From assembly GCF_009765825.1 (NCBI RefSeq), contig NZ_LMUR01000011.1, forward strand, positions 164,161 through 228,160: a stretch of DNA of 64,000 bases, read 5' to 3'. The translations under genes and the position numbers were made by a program. This DNA comes from Granulicella sp. L60 (lineage in GTDB: Bacteria; Acidobacteriota; Terriglobia; Terriglobales; Acidobacteriaceae). Positions 1-8,634 of this stretch are shown piece after piece. Each line of letters opens with the position of its first letter. Positions within the stretch are counted from its first letter, which is position 1. The notes beneath the pieces were generated by a model that ran no database searches, was not told the origin of the DNA, and worked only from the letters and a program-made list of their open reading frames with translations.

Positions 1-1993
1 GGGAGGCGGCTGCGTCTGCGCCAGTGCCGAGTTCCTGGTCGCGGTACTGGAGTTGGTAGAGCTTCCAGTAGAGGCCGCGGAGGTTGAGCAGTTGCTGGTG
101 GGTGCCGCGTTCGCGTAGCTGGCCTTTGTGCATGACGAGGATGGTGTCGGCGCGCTGGATGGTGGAGAGACGATGCGCGATCAGGATGGAGGTGCGTCCG
201 GTGATCATGCGGGTGAGTGCGAGGCGGACACGGAGCTCGGTCTCGGTGTCGACCGAGGAGGTGGCCTCGTCGAGGATGAGGATGCCGGGATCGTGGGCGA
301 GGGCGCGGGCGAAGCTGATGAGCTGCTTCTGTCCGGTGGAGAGGGTGGCTCCGCGTTCGCGCACGGGTTCGGCAAACTTCAAAGGGAGGGTGCGGATGAA
401 GTCGCCGACGTTGACCTCGTCGGCTGCGCGCTCGAGGCGTTCGTCGGTGATCCACTTGGAGCCGAGGCGGATGTTGTCGGCGATGGTGCCGGCGAATAAG
501 AAGGGGTCCTGAAGGACGACGCCGAAGCGCTTTCGGAGTGCAGTCATGTTCTGTTCACGCACGTCGACGCCATCGACTAGGATGCTGCCGCGCTGGATGT
601 CGTAGAAGCGCATCATGAGGCTGGTGATGGTGGTTTTGCCGGCGCCGGTGTGGCCGACGATGGCGGCGGTCTCGTCGGGGTCGATGATGAAGCTTACGCC
701 GCTGAGGATCCATTCGATGTCCGCGTAGCCGCGCAGCTCGTCGTCGGTGGCGGAGGCGACGCGTGCGGCCTGAGCTTCGTCGAGGGTCTGGTAGGTGAAC
801 CAGACATTGAGGAATTCGACGCGGCCTGAGGCGTCGCCGGGGATGGGATGAGCGGGGGAGACGATCTCGGGTTCGGTGTCGAGGAGGCGGAAGACGCGTT
901 CGCTGGCTGCCATGGCTGCCTGCAGGATGTTGTACTTTTCGCTGAGGTCCTGAATGGGGCGGAAGAATCGCTGCGCGTACTGGATGAAGGCGATGAGGAC
1001 GCCGAGGGTGACGGTGCCGAAGAAGGAGTGAAGGAGCGCTGCGCCGTGTTGCTGGTTGCGCAAGACAGCCCAGCCACCGCGCCAGATGACGAGTGCGATG
1101 GCGATGGAGCTGAGGAACTCCACGATGGGGTAGTAGAGGGCGTAGGCGAAGATGGCGTCGGTCCAGGCCTGCTTGTTCTCGGCATTCACGGCGGAGTAGT
1201 CGTCGAAGGCGCGTTTTTCGCGGTTGAAGAGTTGGACGACGGACATGCCGGAGACGTACTCCTGCGTGAAGGTGTTGATGCGTGCGGTGGCTCCGCGCTG
1301 GCGACGATAGCTGTCGCGGACGTGGCGGCGGAAGATCTTGGTGACGTAGAGAATGATTGGGATGACGGCGATGGTGAGCAGGGCGAGGGGCCAGCTCATG
1401 CGCAGCATGATGATGACGATGAAGCTGAGGACGAAGACGTCTTCGAAGATGGCGAGGACGCCGGAGGTGAACATCTCGTTGAGGGCATCGACGTCTGAGG
1501 TGACGCGGGTGACGAGTTTGCCGACGGGGTTGCGATCGAAGAAGGCAGGCTGCATGCGCTGCAGGTGACGGAAGATCTGGCTGCGCAGGTCGAACATGAT
1601 CTTCTGGCCGGTCCACTGCATCATGTAGGTTTGCAGGAACTCCAGCACGTAGGTGAAGAGGAGCGCGCCGAGGTAGAGGAGGCCGATCTGGGTGATGCCG
1701 GTCATGGGGCGCGGGCTGAGATGACGGGCGAGCCAGGAGAACTTGCGCGGGGTGTCGTCGGTCATGTAGGTGTCGACGGCGACCTTGACGAGGTAAGGGC
1801 CCATGACGTCGCTTCCGGCTTTGAAGAGAATGGCGAGGGCGGAGAGTGCGGTTTGCAGTTTATACGGACGCAGATAGGTGAGGAGCCTGCGCATGAGACG
1901 GCCGTCGTAGGCTTTGCCGAGGACCTCGTCGTCCTGCGCAGGTTTCTTCGCGGGCTCTTCCCCGGGGGGCTTCGGTTTTTTATCGTCTGCCAT
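1..1993 (-). CDS. ABC exporter, fused membrane and ATPase domains (MsbA/MdlB type), 3' end outside window
   Basis: Reads from an ATG at 1993 leftward with no stop to the window edge (about 664 codons seen). The N-terminal half is an ABC exporter membrane domain with several hydrophobic segments (roughly residues 30-370). The C-terminal half is a complete ATPase domain: Walker A GHTGAGKT (Lys453), a Q-loop in VVLQDPFLF, signature LSTGQKQ near residue 550, Walker B ILILDEATS and the H-loop in IAHRLST. Exporters of this class work as dimers in the inner membrane and move lipids, drugs or peptides out of the cell. The substrate cannot be read from sequence. Only the extreme C-terminus appears to be missing. 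The next gene to the right lies on the same strand and ends 74 bp upstream of this start. Confidence 0.9.
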   Translation of the reverse strand, partial: MADDKKPKPPGEEPAKKPAQDDEVLGKAYDGRLMRRLLTYLRPYKLQTALSALAILFKAGSDVMGPYLVKVAVDTYMTDDTPRKFSWLARHLSPRPMTGITQIGLLYLGALLFTYVLEFLQTYMMQWTGQKIMFDLRSQIFRHLQRMQPAFFDRNPVGKLVTRVTSDVDALNEMFTSGVLAIFEDVFVLSFIVIIMLRMSWPLALLTIAVIPIILYVTKIFRRHVRDSYRRQRGATARINTFTQEYVSGMSVVQLFNREKRAFDDYSAVNAENKQAWTDAIFAYALYYPIVEFLSSIAIALVIWRGGWAVLRNQQHGAALLHSFFGTVTLGVLIAFIQYAQRFFRPIQDLSEKYNILQAAMAASERVFRLLDTEPEIVSPAHPIPGDASGRVEFLNVWFTYQTLDEAQAARVASATDDELRGYADIEWILSGVSFIIDPDETAAIVGHTGAGKTTITSLMMRFYDIQRGSILVDGVDVREQNMTALRKRFGVVLQDPFLFAGTIADNIRLGSKWITDERLERAADEVNVGDFIRTLPLKFAEPVRERGATLSTGQKQLISFARALAHDPGILILDEATSSVDTETELRVRLALTRMITGRTSILIAHRLSTIQRADTILVMHKGQLRERGTHQQLLNLRGLYWKLYQLQYRDQELGTGADAAAS

Positions 1994-2067
1994 GTGCTGT
2001 CTATATTCTAGATGCTACAGGCGGGCGTAAGACTCCGTTTGAAGGTGCGTTGAATTGATGCTAGCGG

Positions 2068-2853
2068 CTAAGGGGTGATGTTTGTAGCGACTGCGCCGAG
2101 CACTGCGCCTGGTCCGCTCTGTTGAACGAAGGCGACAAGGCGCATCTGGAAGAGGTTTGCGTTTGCCGGGGCGCTGAGGTTGAACGAGAGGTTGCCGGTG
2201 GAGAGATCCTTGAGGCTGCCGACGCGCTGGAGGGTGCGGACTACGCCTGCATGGTGGAGGGTGCGGCCGCCGTTCTCGCCGCCGCGCACCTCGGTGGTGT
2301 CGGTGGGATCGACGAGGGCGACGTAGAGGTCGCCGCGGATTTTGTCCGATGGAATGGGGCTGGCGGATGAGAGCGAGGATGAGACTCGTCTGCCAGCGAC
2401 GGTGGGACGCGAGAGTACAAGATGGAGCTTGGGCGTCTGGCGGGCGTGCTGGATTGAGGTTTGGGCATGGGAGGCGTCGTTGCCTACGAACTGGTCGGTG
2501 CCGTCGACGACCATCTGGGGTGTGTAGATGGAGTCGATATTTAATCGCTGGCCGTACTCTTTCTGCCGCTGGGTGAACTGCGGGGAAGAGAAGCGGTCGT
2601 GCCAGCCCTCGCCGTCCCAGTAGTCGACGTGTTCGCCTAGGACGATGATGTCGGCGCCGTCGATGGGCTGGGCGGCGAGCTTGCCCAGAAGGGCATCGGC
2701 TGGCGGGCAGCTGGAGCAGCCTTCGGAGGTGAAGAGCTCCACGAGTACGGGGGTGCGTTGAGGAGTGGGTGTTTGGGCGTCGGCTACGGGCGAGAGTGAG
2801 ACGCACATTGCCAAGACTGCAAGAGATGAGGCGTGGGGGCGAAGTGCGAACAT
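2068..2853 (-). CDS. DUF1223 secreted thioredoxin-like protein
   Basis: The start is placed at the internal ATG at 2853, because it begins a clear signal peptide (MFALRPHASSLAVLAMCVSL, cleavage near ADA-Q) and has an AGAGG about 8 nt upstream. The longer frame to 2973 would run into the hemW promoter region. The mature part starts with VELFTSEGCSSCPPAD, a CxxC pair (Cys46, Cys49) in a thioredoxin-like setting typical of DUF1223. The conserved VDYWDGEGWHDRFSSP and YTPQMVVDG blocks follow. The family is exported and presumed redox-active, but its partner is unknown. It diverges from hemW with a gap of about 100 bp. Confidence 0.85.
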   Translation of the reverse strand: MFALRPHASSLAVLAMCVSLSPVADAQTPTPQRTPVLVELFTSEGCSSCPPADALLGKLAAQPIDGADIIVLGEHVDYWDGEGWHDRFSSPQFTQRQKEYGQRLNIDSIYTPQMVVDGTDQFVGNDASHAQTSIQHARQTPKLHLVLSRPTVAGRRVSSSLSSASPIPSDKIRGDLYVALVDPTDTTEVRGGENGGRTLHHAGVVRTLQRVGSLKDLSTGNLSFNLSAPANANLFQMRLVAFVQQSGPGAVLGAVATNITP

Positions 2854-2953
2854 CAGAGTAACCTCTGTTGATTTGGATACAACCTGGGGTGATCGGTTAC
2901 ACGCGAAGGGAAGAATCTTCGTGAAAGAATAGGGATGAGGCGCATTGATCCGC

Positions 2954-4195
2954 ATGAGCGATGCTGTGGGCATCTACATCTCGATTCCGTTCTGCAAGGC
3001 GAAGTGTACGTTCTGCAACTTCGCTTCGGGAGCGTTCGGTGCGGAACGGATGCCGCGTTATGTCGATCGGCTCTGCGAGGAGATGCGTGCGGTGCGAGCT
3101 GGTGCTGATAGGATTTCCGCATCGCTTGGCGGTTCGGTGGATACGGTTTACTTCGGCGGTGGTACGCCTAGCTTGTTGTCGGCGACGCAGTTCCGGCAGA
3201 TCTTCGATGCGCTGCGCGGGGAGTTTGATGTGGCGCGTGATGCGGAGATCACGCTTGAGTGTGCTCCGGGTCAGCTTGGGGATGAGACGCTTGATGAGCT
3301 GCAGCGGCAGGGAATGAACCGGATCAGCTTTGGTGTGCAGTCGTTTGTGGATCGCGAGAGCGCTGCGGTTGGCAGGCTGCATACGCGGGAGCAGTGCGAG
3401 GCAGAGATTGCGCGTGTTCGCAGGGCGGGGGTTGGCGAGATCAATCTTGACTTGATTGCCGGGCTGCCGCACCAGACGGAAGAGAGCTGGAAGTTTTCGG
3501 TGGATCAGGCTATTGCGAGCGAAGTGCCGCATGTGAGCGTTTATTTGCTTGAGGTGGATGAGGACTCGCGACTGGGGCGAGAGATGTTGGAGCAGGGAAC
3601 GCGCTATGGGGCTGCGGCGGTGCCGTCGGAGGACGATGCGGCGGGATGGTATGAGCAGGCTTGTTTGACGCTTGATGATGCTGGGGTGGGGCAGTATGAG
3701 ATCTCGAACTTTGCGAGGAGTGGACATCGCTCGCGGCATAACCTGAAGTATTGGACTCGTCAGCCTTACCTGGGTTTTGGCGTGGATGCGCACTCGATGT
3801 TGTTGACGGCGGAGGGTGCTGCGCGTTTTGCGAATACGGACGATCTGGAGACATATCTTGGTGTTGTTGTGGAGGGAGGGCCGCTGCGATTGTTTGATTC
3901 GTCGCAGGGGGTGTCTTCTTCCTCTTCTTTTTGCTCGGATGTCGATCACATCGGAGCGGAGGCGGCGTTTGAGGAGTCGCTTTTTCTTGGCCTTCGGCTG
4001 AATGAGGGCGTCGATCTCGATCGGGTTCGGGATCAGTTTGGTGATGCGATGCTTCGTGCGGCGATGCCTGCTCTGCTCGAAGTTCAGGATGCGGGGCTGC
4101 TTGAGCTTTACTCTGATCGTATGCGTCTGACGACGCGGGGCCGGCTGGTGTCGAATGAGGTATTTAGTCGATTGCTTATCCCCTCTGCTGCATAA
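2954..4195 (+). CDS. hemW: Radical SAM heme chaperone HemW (coproporphyrinogen III oxidase-like)
   Basis: Radical SAM cluster motif CxxxCxxC is at Cys14, Cys18 and Cys21 (IPFCKAKCTFC), followed by the glycine-rich FGGGTPSLL. The HemW signature HNLKYW plus PYLGFGVDAHS comes later, and the C-terminal HemN_C region follows. Cytosolic; the family binds heme and delivers it to heme proteins, and most members lack true oxygen-independent coproporphyrinogen oxidase activity. A start at the TTG 2945 is also possible: GAGG at 2937-2940 sits 4 nt from that TTG and 13 nt from the ATG used here, so the start is uncertain by three codons. A ccm locus for cytochrome c lies 34 kb away, but there is no operon link. 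Confidence 0.9.
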   Translation: MSDAVGIYISIPFCKAKCTFCNFASGAFGAERMPRYVDRLCEEMRAVRAGADRISASLGGSVDTVYFGGGTPSLLSATQFRQIFDALRGEFDVARDAEITLECAPGQLGDETLDELQRQGMNRISFGVQSFVDRESAAVGRLHTREQCEAEIARVRRAGVGEINLDLIAGLPHQTEESWKFSVDQAIASEVPHVSVYLLEVDEDSRLGREMLEQGTRYGAAAVPSEDDAAGWYEQACLTLDDAGVGQYEISNFARSGHRSRHNLKYWTRQPYLGFGVDAHSMLLTAEGAARFANTDDLETYLGVVVEGGPLRLFDSSQGVSSSSSFCSDVDHIGAEAAFEESLFLGLRLNEGVDLDRVRDQFGDAMLRAAMPALLEVQDAGLLELYSDRMRLTTRGRLVSNEVFSRLLIPSAA

Positions 4196-4253
4196 AATCT
4201 TCAACCATAACTTTAACCATTTGTCGGGATTTAACTCAGGAGAAAACTGAACC

Positions 4254-5288
4254 ATGATGATCGATCTGCGCAGCGACACCGTTACCCGTCCTACACCAGC
4301 CATGCGCGAGGCAATGGCTTCCGCCGAGGTCGGCGACGATGTTTACAGTGAAGACCCGACGATCAATAAGCTGGAGCGGGATGCTGCGGAGGTGTTCGGA
4401 CGCGAGGCGGCGATCTTTGTTCCTACGGGGACGATGGGCAATCAGATCGCTATTCGTCTGCATACGCAGCATGGCCGGGAGGTAATTTGTGAGGCGCGCT
4501 CGCATGTGCTGGATTGGGAGATGGCGATGATGGCGGCCTTCTCCGGTTGCCAGGCGCGTACGGTTGCGGCGGAGCGGGGCATTCTGACGTGGGGACATAT
4601 TCAGCCGGCGATTGGAGCGAAGATCTACTATCGTGCGCAGACTGCGCTGATCTCGCTGGAAAATACGCACAACATGGCTGGCGGTACGGTGACGCCTCTG
4701 CCTGTGTTTGAAGAGATCTGGGCGGGAGCACGCGAGGCTGGACTGCCTGTGCATCTGGATGGGGCTCGTGTTTTTAATGCGGCTACTGCGCTTGGGATCA
4801 GCGTGCAGAAGTTGACCAGTGGTTTCGACACGGTGATGTTCTGTCTGTCGAAGGGGCTTGGCGCGCCGGTGGGTTCGATGCTGGTGGGAAGTAAGAAGGC
4901 GATTGAGCAGGCGCGCATACATCGTAAGGCTTTGGGCGGTGGGATGCGTCAGGCGGGCATTCTGGCGGCTGCGGGGTTGATTGCGCTGCATGAGATGCCG
5001 AAGCGTCTTGGCGACGATCATGCTAATGCGCGACTGCTGGCGGCTGCGGTGGCGGCGGAGCCTAAGGTGGCTGAGATCGATCTTGAAGGGGTGCAGACCA
5101 ATATTGTTATCTTCACTCTTCGTGAGGGCGGCGATGCTCCGGCTTTCGTTGCGGGGTTGAAGCAGAGGGGCGTGCTGGCGAGCGCCATCAGTCCGAAGAC
5201 GGTGCGATTTGTGACGCACTATGACGTGGATCGTGCGATGTGCGAGCAGGCGGCTACGATCATCTCCGAACAGCTTAGGGCTCTGTAA
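4254..5288 (+). CDS. ltaE: Low-specificity L-threonine aldolase
   Basis: A fold-type I PLP enzyme of 344 residues that cleaves L-threonine and allo-threonine to glycine and acetaldehyde. The N-terminal block [16 protein letters not shown] and [11 protein letters not shown] is diagnostic for the family. The PLP lysine is Lys200 in [12 protein letters not shown], and the PLP-binding Asp and Arg lie in HLDGAR (167-172). AGGAG lies 12-13 nt before the first of two adjacent ATG codons; the second ATG would place the site slightly farther. It follows hemW by 58 bp on the same strand and may be cotranscribed, with no functional link evident. Confidence 0.93.
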   Translation: MMIDLRSDTVTRPTPAMREAMASAEVGDDVYSEDPTINKLERDAAEVFGREAAIFVPTGTMGNQIAIRLHTQHGREVICEARSHVLDWEMAMMAAFSGCQARTVAAERGILTWGHIQPAIGAKIYYRAQTALISLENTHNMAGGTVTPLPVFEEIWAGAREAGLPVHLDGARVFNAATALGISVQKLTSGFDTVMFCLSKGLGAPVGSMLVGSKKAIEQARIHRKALGGGMRQAGILAAAGLIALHEMPKRLGDDHANARLLAAAVAAEPKVAEIDLEGVQTNIVIFTLREGGDAPAFVAGLKQRGVLASAISPKTVRFVTHYDVDRAMCEQAATIISEQLRAL

Positions 5289-5348
5289 CCGTTTCTTGTT
5301 GGTGTAGAGCAAGAACAACAGCAAGTGCAAGGGCAAAGACACAATACG

Positions 5349-5407
5349 GGGGTTCTTCGCTACGCTCAGAATGACGACCTTCTAAATTAGTTGGGCTAAA
5401 TTAGTTG
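5349..5407. repeat. Short repeats between ltaE and the histidine kinase gene
   Basis: The gap between the two convergent genes holds a direct repeat of CTAAATTAGTTG at 5382-5393 and 5396-5407 (14-bp period). It is preceded by GGTTCTTCGCTACGCTCAGA (5351-5370), a string that reads like a dispersed intergenic repeat. Only one copy of the latter is in this window, so its repeated nature is a guess. No good terminator hairpin was found here. Confidence 0.4.
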
Positions 5408-5477
5408 ATTCGTCGCTCTATAGCAATAGCGAAACGGCTCTAGCGATTCTGCAGGGTAGAACGCGGGTGGAGACTGT

Positions 5478-7274
5478 TTAGTCGCCGCCTGCGTTGATCT
5501 TCGGGTCCGTGGCCAGGAATACGCTGACCACGGTGCCGTGGCCCTCCGCGCTGGTGTCGCTGGTAAGCGTGATGGTGCCGCCGTGTTTGTTGATGATGCC
5601 GCGACTGACCCACAGGCCGAGGCCGGTGCCGTGCTCGCCCTTGGTGGTGAAGAAGGGCTGGAAGAGGTGAGGCTGCACGTCGTCGGGGATGCCGGGGCCG
5701 TTGTCTGCGATCCGGACCATCGCGCCGGTCTGCATCTTGTGTCCGGTGGCATCGAACTCGGATGCGTTGGGATAGAGGCTGATCTTGATCTCGCCGCCCT
5801 TGCCGGCTGCCTCTGCGGCGTTGGTGATGAGGTTGGTGAAGACCTGCCGCAGCTCTGCGGGGAAGGCGGCTACGTGGACGGCGTCGGTCATGTAGGTGTC
5901 TACGTTTACGCCGGTGTCGCTGAGCCTGCGTTCCATTAGAAGAAGGATCTCATGGAGTATCTCTTTCAGTTCGACGTCTACAGGGGCTTTGGACTCGCGA
6001 TAGAGGCCGAGCATGGCGCGGCTGATCTGGGTGACGCGCGCAAGCTCCTGCTCGGCCATATCCATGAAACGGCCGGACTCTTCGACGGTGGCTCCATTGC
6101 GCATGAGGTAGAGGAGGTTGGAGACTGAGTCGAGGGGATTGTGAATCTCGTGGGCGATGGTGGCGGCGAGGCGGCCGGCGACGGCGAGCTTCTCGTTCGC
6201 GATGAGCGCCTCCTGGGTCTTGCGCTCCATGGTGATGTCGCGGAAGACGAGTACGATGCCGGTGGTCTCGCCTCTCTTGTCGCGAATGGGCGCGCCGCTG
6301 TCGGCAATGTCGAGTTCGCTTCCGTCTCTTCGGATGAGGACGGTGTGGTTGGCCATGGGGACGATCCGGTTCAGCCGTTTGACTTTGGCGACGGGGGTCT
6401 CTATCGGCTCGTGGGTCTTGCCATCGACGATGTGGAAGATGTCTTCGAGCGGGCGTCCGGCGGCGTCTTCCTGGCTCCAGCCTGTCATCTCCCTGGCGAT
6501 GGGATTCATGATCTGGACTTGGCCTTCGGCGTCGCAGGTGACGACGCCGTCGCCGATGGAGTCGAGTGTGGTGCGAAGCTGCTGTTCGGATTGGAAGAGA
6601 TCTTCGGCGCGTCTGCCCAGCCGGTCGAGGGTGGTGCGGTAGGCGTCTGAGACGGCGTGCAGGCGGCTGCGGGTGAAGAGGCCGATGAGAAGACCCATCC
6701 CCAGCGCGAGCAGGAGCAGGAAGACGAGCATGGTGTGGACCTGACGATGCCAGAGCGCGATGCGGCGGGTGCGGCTGGCCTCGGCGTCGCGGATGATGTC
6801 GTTGAGGTCGGTCCGTACCTCGTCCATCAGTTCCTTGCCGTGCATGTTGAGATCGACGTCGCTGGTCTGGCCGCCGGCACGCACGGTGGACACCAGAGGA
6901 AGGGCGAAGGCATCCTGCCAGGTCTGGTGTTCGTTACGGAGGTCGATGAGGGAGCGCTTCTCTTCGGCGTCAGCGCCGGCGAGGCCGTTCAGGCGTTGGA
7001 CCTCCATATCCGCGTGGGACTGAGCGTCCAGAAAGGGCTGGAGGAAGCGGCTGTCGGTGGTGGCTTCGTAGCCCCTGAGGCCGGACTCCTCTTCAGCGAC
7101 GAGTTTGGAGATCAGGGTGGCCTGCGAGATGCGTGCGTCTGATTCCTGGATGAGGTTGACGGTGGCGTTTGCGCCGCGAATCTGGAGGTAGAGCGCTCCG
7201 GCGACCACCAGAAGGGCGATCACGGGGAGAAGAAAGACCTGGCGCAATACGTTGTTGAACTGGCTCAGATTCAC
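5478..7274 (-). CDS. CHASE3/PAS membrane sensor histidine kinase
   Basis: Order of parts: transmembrane segment (residues about 13-31), periplasmic helical CHASE3-like sensor (about 40-175, with GLRGYEATTD), second transmembrane segment (about 180-200), linker, PAS domain (about 230-350), HisKA with phosphoacceptor His375 in AHEIHNPLD, and an ATPase domain with N-box ITNAAEAA, DNGPGIP and GTGLGLWVS. It starts with GTG. A receiver-only protein lies 67 bp upstream on the same strand and is its likely partner. Together they form a pair divergent from phoB-phoR. The signal sensed is not evident from sequence. Confidence 0.9.
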   Translation of the reverse strand: MNLSQFNNVLRQVFLLPVIALLVVAGALYLQIRGANATVNLIQESDARISQATLISKLVAEEESGLRGYEATTDSRFLQPFLDAQSHADMEVQRLNGLAGADAEEKRSLIDLRNEHQTWQDAFALPLVSTVRAGGQTSDVDLNMHGKELMDEVRTDLNDIIRDAEASRTRRIALWHRQVHTMLVFLLLLALGMGLLIGLFTRSRLHAVSDAYRTTLDRLGRRAEDLFQSEQQLRTTLDSIGDGVVTCDAEGQVQIMNPIAREMTGWSQEDAAGRPLEDIFHIVDGKTHEPIETPVAKVKRLNRIVPMANHTVLIRRDGSELDIADSGAPIRDKRGETTGIVLVFRDITMERKTQEALIANEKLAVAGRLAATIAHEIHNPLDSVSNLLYLMRNGATVEESGRFMDMAEQELARVTQISRAMLGLYRESKAPVDVELKEILHEILLLMERRLSDTGVNVDTYMTDAVHVAAFPAELRQVFTNLITNAAEAAGKGGEIKISLYPNASEFDATGHKMQTGAMVRIADNGPGIPDDVQPHLFQPFFTTKGEHGTGLGLWVSRGIINKHGGTITLTSDTSAEGHGTVVSVFLATDPKINAGGD

Positions 7275-7341
7275 AGGCTGATTGTCTCGCGTCTTGTCTT
7301 GTCTCTTGTTTCGGATCTTGTTTTGGATCGAGGTATGGCGC

Positions 7342-7728
7342 TCACCGTGTGTTTGCAGGCTGAAGCAGGATCTCCAGCTTCTCGAGCAGGACCGGCGCTC
7401 CCTCGCCTTTGGTCATATACAGGTCTACGAGAGAGGTTACTTCGGGCGCCAGACCGACGTAGGCTGAGAGCAGGAGGATGGGGACGAGGGGCTTGACCTG
7501 GCGCATTCTGACGGCCACCTCGCCGCCGTGCATCCCCGGCATGGAGTAGTCGAGTACGACGACTTCTATCGGCTCGGAGGCGAAGATCTCGAGGCCTGCC
7601 GGGCCGTTGGGCGCTGTCAGGACGCGATAGCCGGCACGCTCCAGCAGGAGCTTGCGAACGTGCAGGCCGACGACCTCGTCATCGACGCACAGGACCAGAT
7701 TCGATTTGTCTTGCCTGGGGTCGGTCAC
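7342..7728 (-). CDS. Single-domain response regulator (CheY-like)
   Basis: A 128-residue receiver domain with no output domain. The acidic pocket is in CVDDE, the phosphoacceptor is Asp60 in VVLDYSMPGM, and a lysine follows in YMTKGEG. It starts with GTG, and only a weak AGAG precedes it. It lies just upstream of the CHASE3 histidine kinase on the same strand, so it probably takes phosphate from that kinase or acts in a phosphorelay. It shares a 186-bp divergent promoter region with phoB. Confidence 0.87.
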   Translation of the reverse strand: MTDPRQDKSNLVLCVDDEVVGLHVRKLLLERAGYRVLTAPNGPAGLEIFASEPIEVVVLDYSMPGMHGGEVAVRMRQVKPLVPILLLSAYVGLAPEVTSLVDLYMTKGEGAPVLLEKLEILLQPANTR

Positions 7729-7869
7729 GCAGTTTCTCTTCCGCAGCTTGGTCCCTGCCTGGGGCCCGGTGTCATCGGCAGGGTTACTTTAGAATATACG
7801 AGCGTGGCGCTAACTTGTTCTGAGCTTTATGATTCATCGTACGTTCGCAATCTTTTGATCACAGTGCGC

Positions 7870-7884
7870 TAACCTGACGTTAAC
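7870..7884 (+). promoter_or_regulatory. Candidate Pho box upstream of phoB
   Basis: The segment reads TAACCTGACGTTAAC, two TAAC cores exactly 11 bp apart, 30 bp before the phoB start. PhoB/PhoP-type regulators bind direct repeats with 11-bp spacing. The same spacing recurs before pstS and, in weaker form, before pstC. Binding is inferred. Confidence 0.5.
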
Positions 7885-7914
7885 TATGTCAAGCGCAAGT
7901 TCGAGGTCCACGAA

Positions 7915-8619
7915 TTGAGTCAGACGATTTTTGTATTGGAAGACGACGCGGATATCTCTCGCCTGGTTCAGTATCACCTAGAGAGCGCAGGCTTTACGGT
8001 TCGACCCTATCTTGCTATCAATCAAATACTTAGCGACGCCGAACGGCAGCCGCCCGCACTCTTTCTGCTGGACATCATGGTTCCTGGCGGAGACGGTCTC
8101 GACCTGTGCCGGCGCCTGCGGCAGAACCCGACGCTGTCGGTTGTTCCTATCATCTTTCTGACTGCGCGCGCGGCTGAGAACGACCGGGTACAGGGCCTAG
8201 AGATGGGGGCCGACGACTACATTACGAAGCCGTTTGCTACCCGCGAGCTGGTGGCACGGGTCAAGGCGGTGCTGCGCCGCTTCGAACGCCCTACCGCGCC
8301 TTCGCTGCTGAAGTTCGAGAACGTCGAGATCGACGCGAGTGCGATGCAGCTTCGGGTCAACGGAGAGCTGGTTACGACGACCGCAACGGAGTTCCGGCTG
8401 CTGGATTATCTTGCCCGCCACCCAGGACGGGTGTTCAGCCGCGATCATCTTCTGGACGCGGTCTGGGGCGATGCACGTTTCGTCACACCGCGATCGGTGG
8501 ACGTCTATGTGCGGCGCATCCGCGAGAAGATCGAGGCTGACGCTGAGACTCCGCGCTACCTGAAGACGATGCGTGGCGCAGGCTATCGTTTCGAGATTCC
8601 GAAGACCGTTTCGGCCTAG
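7915..8619 (+). CDS. phoB: PhoB-like OmpR-family response regulator of phosphate starvation
   Basis: A receiver domain (residues 1-120: acidic pocket EDDAD, phosphoacceptor Asp53 in LLDIMVPGGD, Lys105 in ITKPF) is followed by a winged-helix DNA-binding domain (about 130-230; TATEFRLLDYL, RDHLLDAVWGD, VDVYVRRIREKIE, GAGYRFE). The start is TTG, supported by GAGG at 7903-7906 with 8-nt spacing. phoR follows 15 bp downstream and the pst genes come next, which supports assignment to phosphate control rather than another OmpR regulator. Confidence 0.9.
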   Translation: MSQTIFVLEDDADISRLVQYHLESAGFTVRPYLAINQILSDAERQPPALFLLDIMVPGGDGLDLCRRLRQNPTLSVVPIIFLTARAAENDRVQGLEMGADDYITKPFATRELVARVKAVLRRFERPTAPSLLKFENVEIDASAMQLRVNGELVTTTATEFRLLDYLARHPGRVFSRDHLLDAVWGDARFVTPRSVDVYVRRIREKIEADAETPRYLKTMRGAGYRFEIPKTVSA

Positions 8620-8634
8620 GCGCAGGAGTACTCC

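Noticed and set aside
2897..4303. Minus-strand open frame of 468 codons across hemW
   Set aside because: Arg/His/Leu-rich shadow of hemW without domain, signal or start-site support.
4236..5342. Minus-strand open frame of 368 codons opposite the threonine aldolase
   Set aside because: Shadow of ltaE, whose PLP motifs are all intact on the plus strand.
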